A stretch of DNA of 64,000 nucleotides from Burkholderia ambifaria AMMD (GTDB taxonomy: Bacteria > Pseudomonadota > Gammaproteobacteria > Burkholderiales > Burkholderiaceae). Positions 58,331 to 64,000 of the stretch are shown in pieces. The notes under the pieces were generated by a model. That model ran no database searches and was not told the origin of the DNA. It saw nothing but the letters and a program-made list of their open reading frames with translations. Made by a program: the position numbers and the translations under genes. The DNA is taken from the NCBI RefSeq assembly GCF_000203915.1, contig NC_008390.1, positions 2,852,001 to 2,916,000 of the forward strand, given 5' to 3'. The first letter of the stretch is position 1; the number at the start of each line of letters is the position of its first letter.

Positions 58331-59689
58331 TCACGCCGGCCGCTGCATGCCGCACGCGCGCGCATAGTGCGCGATCACCTCGCGGATCCGGTGGCGCACC
58401 CACGCGCGCGGTTCCTTCGCGAGGCCGCCCGCGCGGCACGCCGCGTACACGTCAGGCAGCCACTGCGCGACGAGCGTCTCCGGCACCGGCTGCCGCGCGA
58501 GATTGTCGAACAGCTGCTCGACCGCCGCCGCGACGGCCGGCTGCAGCCAGTAGTAGCGGATCCGGTCGCTGTAGCTGAACTGGCGCGCGAGCCGCTGCTC
58601 GGTTTCGTCGCCGCGGTAGTACGGCGCCCAGTGCTCGGGCTGCGCGCGCATCGCGGCGTCGACCACGTCGCGCAGGCGCGAGCGCTGCGCGACGTCGCCG
58701 ATCAGCGCGTCCTCGATGAAGGTGAGCGCGAACAGCGCCTCGCGCAGCGCGAAGGTCAGCGCGGGGCCGACCTTCAGCACCGCGAAGTGGTCGCGCACGA
58801 GCGCGGCGAGCGCGTCTTCGGTCTGGTAGTCGGTCGAATGCGCTTCGAACACGAGGCGCGGCGTGCGCAGGATGCTCGCGCCGAGCGACGCGGCCTTCGC
58901 GCTGTCGTAGTCGAGCACGTGGCGATCGTCGAAGTCGACGCCCGGCTGCGCGACGATCGCGACCACGCGAGACCACGCATCATCGAGCCCGGCTGCGGCG
59001 AATGCGCTGCGGTGCGCATCGAGCGTCGCGGCGATGCTGTCGCTGCGGGTGACCGCGATCCGCGCGATCGCATCGCCATCGCCATCCGCATCGCCGGCCA
59101 CTTCGCCGCCCGGCGTCGGCACTTCGGTGCCGATCACGTAGACGGGCGCGACGCCGGCGCGCGCCGCTGCATCTTCGGCCGCGCGGCACAGCTCGGCCGC
59201 GCGCGCGGCGATCGTCCGGTCGTCGAGCCGCGGCGGATCGTCCGCGCACGCCATGCTCGCATCGAGGTGGATCTTCTCGAACCCGGCTTCGACATACGCG
59301 GCGACCATCGCGGCCGCTTCGCGCATCGCGTCGGCCGCGCGGCGGTGCCGCCACGGGTTCGGGCCGAGGTGGTCGCCGCCGAGCACGAGCGCCGATGGCG
59401 CAAGCCCGCAGCGCTGCGCGATCGCATCGACGTCGCGCCGGAAATCGGCCGGCGTCATGCCCGTATAGCCGCCGAGATGGTTCACCTGGTTGCAGGTCGC
59501 CTCGATCAGCAGCGGCGACCCGTCCGCGCGGGCTGCTTCGCAAGCGGCCTCCAGCACGAGCCGGTGCGCGCTGCAGATCGAATAGATGCCGCGCTGCGCA
59601 TCCGCGCGATTCGCGTCGAAGATCATCCGCAGCACGGTGTCGGCGTGCGCGTGGCGCGGGCGTTCGGCGGTGGAGGTCAGGCCGGACAT
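58331..59689 (-). CDS. gatZ: GatZ/KbaZ-family protein, possible tagatose-6-phosphate epimerase
   Basis: A 452-residue homologue of GatZ/KbaZ, classically the non-catalytic chaperone subunit of tagatose-1,6-bisphosphate aldolase. Recognisable blocks are RGIYSICSAHRLVLEAA, IEATCNQVNHLGGYTGMTPADF, LGGDHLGPNPWR and YVIGTEVPTPGG. No catalytic GatY/KbaY gene is in the window. In Agrobacterium a lone GatZ homologue was reported to epimerise tagatose-6-phosphate to fructose-6-phosphate, so that activity is a good candidate here. Start ATG 59689 lies inside the kinase gene (13-base overlap), so the two are coupled. Confidence 0.85.
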   Translation of the reverse strand: MSGLTSTAERPRHAHADTVLRMIFDANRADAQRGIYSICSAHRLVLEAACEAARADGSPLLIEATCNQVNHLGGYTGMTPADFRRDVDAIAQRCGLAPSALVLGGDHLGPNPWRHRRAADAMREAAAMVAAYVEAGFEKIHLDASMACADDPPRLDDRTIAARAAELCRAAEDAAARAGVAPVYVIGTEVPTPGGEVAGDADGDGDAIARIAVTRSDSIAATLDAHRSAFAAAGLDDAWSRVVAIVAQPGVDFDDRHVLDYDSAKAASLGASILRTPRLVFEAHSTDYQTEDALAALVRDHFAVLKVGPALTFALREALFALTFIEDALIGDVAQRSRLRDVVDAAMRAQPEHWAPYYRGDETEQRLARQFSYSDRIRYYWLQPAVAAAVEQLFDNLARQPVPETLVAQWLPDVYAACRAGGLAKEPRAWVRHRIREVIAHYARACGMQRPA

Positions 59690-60636
59690 GCGACACCTCG
59701 TTCGGTCAGGAAGCCATCGATCTCGGCCGCGCTGCTGTTGCCCTCCATCGGACCGCGCCGCGTGACGGCGATCGCACCGGCCGCATTCGCGCGGCGCAGC
59801 GCGACGTCGATCGGCAGGCCCGCGACGAGGCTCGCGACCAGCGTGCCGCCGAAGCAGTCGCCGGCGCCGGTCGGATCGAGTTCGTCGACCGGCCAGGCCG
59901 GCGCGTCGATGCGGCTCGCACGATCGAATGCAGTGCTGCCGGCCGCGCCGCGCTTGAGCACGACGCGCTCGAGCAGCGGATGCGTCGCGAGCAGCCCCGC
60001 GATCGCACGCTCGGCCGGCTGCGGCCCGCAGAAGAACGGCAGGTCGGCCTCGCTCGGCAGGAACAGGTGACACGCGGCGAGCATCGCGTCGAGTGCCGCG
60101 CGCATCGGCCGGAAGCTCAGCATCTCCGGCCGAACGTTCGGGTCGAACGACACCTTCGCGCCGACGCGCGCCGCTTCGATCACGCCGCGCTGCACCGCCG
60201 CGATCGCCGATTCGCTCGTCAGCGACGAGCCCATCACGTGAAAGTAGCGGCAGCCGTCGAATATCGCGGTGTCGACGTCGGATGCGTCGACGCACGCGGC
60301 CGCGCTGGTGGACAGGCTGAAGACGAAGCTGCGCGAGCCGTCGTCGCGATACGCGACGAACGCGGTGCCGGTCGGGCGGGCGACGCGGCGGATGCGCGCG
60401 ACGTCGACGCCGTCGCGCTCGAGCCGCGCGACGATCGCGTCGCCGAATGCATCGCGGCCGACGCAGCCCGCATACGCGACCCGCGCGCCGAGCCGCGCGG
60501 CCTGGTCGGCGAAGATCGCCGGCGCGCCGCTCGGAAACGGGCCCGCGAACAGGCCCGGCGTGTCGAAACCCTGGCCGCGCTCGGCGGCGACGAATTCGGC
60601 CAGCAGTTCGCCGGCGACCACGATCTCGGCCATCAT
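59677..60636 (-). CDS. PfkB-family sugar kinase (fructose or tagatose kinase)
   Basis: A 319-residue ribokinase-family kinase. The C-terminal ATP/anion-hole motif DELDPTGAGDCFGGTLVASL is intact, and the N-terminal substrate Gly motif is GPFPSGAPAIFADQAARLG. It follows a polyol dehydrogenase and precedes a GatZ homologue, so the likely reaction is phosphorylation of tagatose (from galactitol) or fructose (from sorbitol). Agrobacterium tagatose kinase has this same neighbourhood. Substrate is inferred from context. Confidence 0.87.
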   Translation of the reverse strand: MMAEIVVAGELLAEFVAAERGQGFDTPGLFAGPFPSGAPAIFADQAARLGARVAYAGCVGRDAFGDAIVARLERDGVDVARIRRVARPTGTAFVAYRDDGSRSFVFSLSTSAAACVDASDVDTAIFDGCRYFHVMGSSLTSESAIAAVQRGVIEAARVGAKVSFDPNVRPEMLSFRPMRAALDAMLAACHLFLPSEADLPFFCGPQPAERAIAGLLATHPLLERVVLKRGAAGSTAFDRASRIDAPAWPVDELDPTGAGDCFGGTLVASLVAGLPIDVALRRANAAGAIAVTRRGPMEGNSSAAEIDGFLTERGVACPA

Positions 60637-60705
60637 GCGGGCCCTCGTGCGGCGGCGGCCGCGTTTAGCGACCCCGCCTGAGTTGCGCGTGCGAGCATCG
60701 CCACG

Positions 60706-61482
60706 TCAGCTCATCCAGTTGCCGCCGTCGACGTTCAGCGTCTGGGCGGTGATGTAGTCGGCGTCGGCCGACGCGAGGAACAGCGCGGCGCCCGTCAGGT
60801 CGCCCGGCGCGCCCATCCGGCCGAGCGGCACGGCCTCGCCGACGAGCCGCTTCTTCTCGCCGGGCGGACGCTGCTCGTAGCGCGCGAACAGCGCATCGAC
60901 CTGCTCCCACATCGGCGTGTCGACCACGCCCGGCGCGATGCCGTTCACGTTGATCCGGTGCGGCGCGAGCGCGAGCGCGGCCGACTGCGTGTAGCTGATC
61001 ACCGCGGCCTTGGTCGCGCAGTAGTGCGAAACGAGCGCCTCGCCGCGACGCCCTGCCTGCGACGACATGTTGACGATCTTGCCGCCGCGGCCCTGCTCGA
61101 CCATCCGCTGCGCCACGGCCTGCATCAGGAAGAACAGCCCTTTCACGTTGACCGAGAACAGCCGGTCGAACACGTCCCAGGATTCGTCGAGGAGCGGGCG
61201 CATGTCGAACAGCGCCGCGTTGTTGAACAGGATGTCGACGCCGCCGAAGCGCTCGACCGCGGTGGCGACGATCCGCTCGATGTCGTCGCGGCGCGTGACG
61301 TCCGCGGTGACCGCCACTGCTCGGCCCGGGCTAGCCTCGATCAGCCGTGCGAGCGAGCCGCTCGCCGGCTTCACGTCGACCAGCACGCAGCGCGCGCCTT
61401 CGTCCAGATAGCGTTGCGCGACCGCCTCGCCGATGCCGCTTGCCGCGCCCGTCAGGATCGCGACCTTCTGTTCCAGTCTCAC
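60706..61482 (-). CDS. smoS: Sorbitol/galactitol dehydrogenase (short-chain dehydrogenase)
   Basis: A 258-residue SDR closely resembling Rhodobacter sphaeroides sorbitol dehydrogenase SmoS, which oxidises sorbitol to fructose and galactitol to tagatose. Shared features include the cofactor motif LTGAASGIGEAVA, NNAALFD, SSQAGRRGEALVSHYCATK (catalytic Ser and Tyr-x3-Lys), INVNGIAPGVVD, GEKKRLVGEAVPLGRMG and the C-terminal LNVDGGNWMS. It is first of the minus-strand operon, with the related operator about 60 bases upstream. Confidence 0.93.
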   Translation of the reverse strand: MRLEQKVAILTGAASGIGEAVAQRYLDEGARCVLVDVKPASGSLARLIEASPGRAVAVTADVTRRDDIERIVATAVERFGGVDILFNNAALFDMRPLLDESWDVFDRLFSVNVKGLFFLMQAVAQRMVEQGRGGKIVNMSSQAGRRGEALVSHYCATKAAVISYTQSAALALAPHRINVNGIAPGVVDTPMWEQVDALFARYEQRPPGEKKRLVGEAVPLGRMGAPGDLTGAALFLASADADYITAQTLNVDGGNWMS

Positions 61483-61541
61483 TGGTTGTCTCCGGTTCGT
61501 TCTGCTGCTCGAAGGTCGCGAGGTGAGCGAACGCTCGCTGA

Positions 61542-61576
61542 CCGATCAATTGCTCTGTTAGTGATCGAATGATCGG
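61542..61576. promoter_or_regulatory. Second polyol operator upstream of smoS
   Basis: A 35-base interrupted inverted repeat with outer arms CCGATCA and TGATCGG. On the minus strand it matches 26 of 35 positions of 45494-45528 upstream of dalD; the blocks CGATCATTCG, TCAC, GAGCAA and TGATCG are identical, at the same spacing. Mismatches are concentrated in the central spacer. Confidence 0.75.
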
Positions 61577-61762
61577 ATACGCGATTCACGCTGTCAAGGC
61601 GACGCGGCGGCTTTCGATGATGCGCTGCGGCAAGGCGCAGCGCCGCGCTGGCTTGTGACCCGCGTCCCGCAAGGCGCGGCGCACCGGGTGCGGCGCGGCT
61701 GAAACAGTGATGAAGGGGACGGAGCGTGTGCGCGGGACGGAATTCGGGCTGCACGGCAGGGA

Positions 61763-61778
61763 GATACGTTATATCATC
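61763..61778. promoter_or_regulatory. Possible Zur box upstream of the Fur-family gene
   Basis: GATACGTTATATCATC is an AT-rich imperfect dyad in GC-rich DNA and carries the TTATA core seen in proteobacterial Zur boxes. It lies 34 bases before the Fur-family start codon. The match to any consensus is weak. Confidence 0.35.
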
Positions 61779-61811
61779 GCCATACTTCGTTTCTCATGCC
61801 TGCTTCACGCC

Positions 61812-62273
61812 ATGGCCACCTCATCGCCCATCGACGCCCGGCTATCCCGGGCCGACGCATTCGCCGCCGAGCACGGACTCGCGTGGACGCCGCTGCGCCG
61901 CCAGGTCTACGAACGCGTGCTGGCCGCGCAGCGCCCGATCGGCGCGTACGACCTGCTCGCCGAGCTCGAGCCGCAGCGCGGCCGCGTGCCGCCCACGACC
62001 GTCTATCGCGCGCTGGATTTCCTCGTCGAGCACGGCTTCATCCACCGGATCGAATCGAAGAACGCGTTCTTCGCGTGCTGCGAGATCGGCGTGCCGCACG
62101 AAGGCCAGTTCCTGATCTGCGATTCGTGCGGCGAGACCGTCGAGATCCCGGGCAGCGACCTCGCGAAGCAGCTGTCCGCGAGCGCGCCCGCGCACGGGTT
62201 CGAAGTCCATCACCAGGTCGTCGAGCTGAACGGCCTGTGCGGGCACTGCAAGGGCAAGCCCGCGCATCGCTGA
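61812..62273 (+). CDS. zur: Fur-family zinc uptake regulator
   Basis: A 153-residue Fur-superfamily repressor. The winged-helix N-terminus includes GLAWTPLRRQVYERVLAAQ and RVPPTTVYRALDFLVEHGFIH. Structural zinc cysteine pairs are visible as ICDSCGE and LCGHCKG. Its position directly upstream of znuA and znuC identifies it as the zinc-responsive member. It is divergent from the polyol operon. Start ATG 61812 is chosen over the earlier in-frame extension. Confidence 0.9.
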   Translation: MATSSPIDARLSRADAFAAEHGLAWTPLRRQVYERVLAAQRPIGAYDLLAELEPQRGRVPPTTVYRALDFLVEHGFIHRIESKNAFFACCEIGVPHEGQFLICDSCGETVEIPGSDLAKQLSASAPAHGFEVHHQVVELNGLCGHCKGKPAHR

Positions 62274-62322
62274 CGCCGCCCCGCGCGGCGCTCGGCGCCG
62301 CCCCCTTCCAACGAGGAGTTCC

Positions 62323-63237
62323 ATGTCCATTGCCCTGAAGCGCGCGCCACGACGCGCCCAGCCGCTTGTTCGCCTGCTGGCCGCCTCGGCTGCCGCGCTG
62401 TCGATCGCGGCGCCCGCCTGCGCGCAGGCCGCGACCGTCAACGTCGTCGCCGCCGAGAATTTCTATGGCGACGTCGCATCGCAGATCGGCGGCCGCCATG
62501 TCGCGGTCACCAGCATCCTCAGCAATCCCGACCAGGATCCGCACCTGTTCGAAGCGAGCCCGAAGACCGCGCGCGCGCTGCAGCATGCGCAGGTCGTGAT
62601 CTACAACGGCGCGAACTACGATCCGTGGATGAGCAAGCTGCTCGGCGCGTCGAAGCAGGCGAAGCGCGCGACGATCGTCGTCGCCGATCTCGTCGGCAAG
62701 AAGGCCGGCGACAACCCGCACGTCTGGTACGACCCGGCGACCATGCCGGCCGCCGCGCGCGCGATCGCGGCCGAATTCGGCCGTGCCGATCCGGCGAACA
62801 AGGCCGACTACGACGCGAACCTGCAAAAGTTCGTCGCGTCGCTGAAACCCGTCGACGACAAGGTCGCCGCGCTGCGCGCGCAGTACAAGGGCGTGCCGGT
62901 GACGGCCACGGAGCCCGTGTTCGGCTACATGTCCGACGCGATCGGCCTCGACATGCGCAACCAGCGCTTCCAGCTCGCGACGATGAACGACACCGAAGCC
63001 AGCGCGCAGGACGTCGCCGCGTTCGAGAACGACCTGCGCAAGAAGCAGGTGCGCGTGCTGATCTACAACAGCCAGGCCGAAGCGCCGATGACCAAGCGCC
63101 TGCTGAAAATCGCGCGCGACGGCGGCGTGCCGAGCGTGAGCGTCACCGAGACGCAACCGGCCGGCAAGACCTTCCAGCAATGGATGACCGGCCAGCTCGA
63201 CGCGCTCGCGGCCGCGCTTTCCGCCAGCAAGAAATGA
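62323..63237 (+). CDS. znuA: Zinc ABC transporter substrate-binding protein
   Basis: A 304-residue periplasmic metal-binding protein of cluster 9. An N-terminal signal peptide (about residues 1-36, ending near CAQAA) is followed by VNVVAAENFYGDVASQIGG and DPHLFEASPKTARAL; the candidate metal-site histidines lie in DPHLFE and NPHVWYDP. The long His-rich loop seen in E. coli ZnuA is absent. It begins 49 bases after zur and precedes the ATPase gene by 13 bases. Confidence 0.9.
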   Translation: MSIALKRAPRRAQPLVRLLAASAAALSIAAPACAQAATVNVVAAENFYGDVASQIGGRHVAVTSILSNPDQDPHLFEASPKTARALQHAQVVIYNGANYDPWMSKLLGASKQAKRATIVVADLVGKKAGDNPHVWYDPATMPAAARAIAAEFGRADPANKADYDANLQKFVASLKPVDDKVAALRAQYKGVPVTATEPVFGYMSDAIGLDMRNQRFQLATMNDTEASAQDVAAFENDLRKKQVRVLIYNSQAEAPMTKRLLKIARDGGVPSVSVTETQPAGKTFQQWMTGQLDALAAALSASKK

Positions 63238-63250
63238 TCGACGCAACGAC

Positions 63251-64000
63251 ATGAGCCCCACTCCCCACGCACTCGCACTCGATCGCGTCACGCTCGAACT
63301 GGGCGGCCGCACGATCCTGCGCGACGTCAGCTTCTCGATCGAACCCGGCGAATTCGTCGGCGTGCTCGGGCCGAACGGCGCGGGCAAGACGACGCTGATG
63401 CGCGCGGTGCTCGGCCTCGTGCCCGTCTCGGGCGGCACGCTGTCGGTCGGCGGCGTGCCGGTCGTGCGCGGCAACGCGTCGATCGGCTACATGCCGCAGA
63501 TCCGCAGCGGCCTCGCGAATCGCCGGATGCGCGGCTACGACTTCGTCGCGATGGCCGCCGACGGCCATCGCTGGGGGCTGCCGCACCCGAGCGCGGCGAC
63601 GCGGCGCGACGTCGAGCGCGTGCTCGAGCTCGTCGGCGGCGCGGCGCTCGCGCGCCGACCGCTGTCGGAACTGTCGGGCGGCGAGCGGCAGCGGCTGCTG
63701 CTCGCGCAGTGCCTGCTCGGCAGCCCGAAGCTGCTGCTGCTCGACGAGCCGCTGATCAGCCTCGACCCGAACCACCAGCGCGGCGTCGTCGAGCTCGTGC
63801 GCAACGTGCAGCGCGAGCTCGGCATCACCGTGCTGTTTTCCGCGCACGAACTGAATCCGCTGCTGAACGCGCTCGACCGCGTGCTGTATCTCGGCAACGG
63901 CGTCGCCGCGCTCGGCACCGTCGACGAGGTGATCACCAAGCCGGTGCTGTCGCGACTCTACGGTTCGCCGATCGACGTGATGCGCGTGAACGGCAAGATC
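63251..64000 (+). CDS. znuC: Zinc ABC transporter ATP-binding protein, C-terminus cut off by window edge
   Basis: The first 250 residues are visible and the frame continues past the right edge. Walker A is LGPNGAGKTTLMRAV, the signature LSELSGGERQRLLLAQ, Walker B LLLLDEPLISLD, and the switch His is in VLFSAHELNPLL. It begins MSPTPHALALDRVTLELGG. As an ABC ATPase directly after znuA it should energise zinc uptake; the permease gene presumably lies beyond the window. Confidence 0.92.
   Translation, partial: MSPTPHALALDRVTLELGGRTILRDVSFSIEPGEFVGVLGPNGAGKTTLMRAVLGLVPVSGGTLSVGGVPVVRGNASIGYMPQIRSGLANRRMRGYDFVAMAADGHRWGLPHPSAATRRDVERVLELVGGAALARRPLSELSGGERQRLLLAQCLLGSPKLLLLDEPLISLDPNHQRGVVELVRNVQRELGITVLFSAHELNPLLNALDRVLYLGNGVAALGTVDEVITKPVLSRLYGSPIDVMRVNGKI

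Larger units (their letters stand above)
61483..61811. other. Divergent control region between the polyol operon and zur
   Basis: These 329 bases hold no convincing gene. They contain the second polyol operator (61542-61576) close to smoS and a possible zinc-regulator site near 61763-61778 close to the Fur-family gene. Confidence 0.5.

Overview
The window is high-GC chromosomal DNA (roughly two thirds G+C) from a betaproteobacterium. Protein sequences and gene order point to Burkholderia, most likely the B. cepacia complex, main chromosome. Indicators include the lpxK/Trm112-like/kdsB/adk run, the DUF3579 gene beside argF, the kynB-kynU-kynA operon with a divergent Lrp-type regulator, and a sorbitol/arabitol ABC locus. 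I see no rRNA, tRNA, CRISPR array, prophage or insertion sequence.

Positions 1-31700 are mostly housekeeping genes. They cover chromate efflux (chrA), Fe superoxide dismutase (sodB), exonuclease VII (xseA), lipid A and KDO synthesis (lpxK, kdsB), adenylate kinase, the lipid II flippase murJ, ribosomal protein S20, argF, murB, plsY, xerD, ogt, queG, tsaE, a Tat-exported amidase, a CnoX-like thioredoxin, tcdA, pdxH, cfa and msrA. Several convergent pairs share a bidirectional intrinsic terminator.

Positions 32270-45422 hold catabolic modules. A selenium-binding-protein/methanethiol-oxidase homologue is translationally coupled to a small polytopic membrane protein. The kynurenine operon (tryptophan to anthranilate) follows, with a KynR-type regulator. 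Next comes a candidate mandelate/benzoylformate operon (mdlC, aldehyde dehydrogenase, a ketopantoate-reductase-family protein and an aromatic-acid symporter), divergent from a LysR regulator.

Positions 45490-61580 form a polyol locus. The plus strand carries dalD (arabitol/mannitol dehydrogenase), xylB and a SorC-type regulator. The minus strand carries an eight-gene operon: SmoS-like dehydrogenase, PfkB kinase, GatZ/KbaZ homologue, ABC binding protein, two permeases, a HAD phosphatase and the ABC ATPase. The two arms are separated by a LysR/serine-hydrolase/MFS module. Near-identical palindromic operators precede both dalD and the minus-strand operon, 16 kb apart, which suggests one regulator controls both. 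The window ends in a zinc-uptake cluster (zur, znuA, znuC, the last cut off by the window edge).

The strongest leads are the shared operator, a possible ketopantoate-reductase-type D-mandelate dehydrogenase, a GatZ homologue with no aldolase partner that may be a tagatose-6-phosphate epimerase, and the coupled membrane partner of the methanethiol-oxidase homologue.
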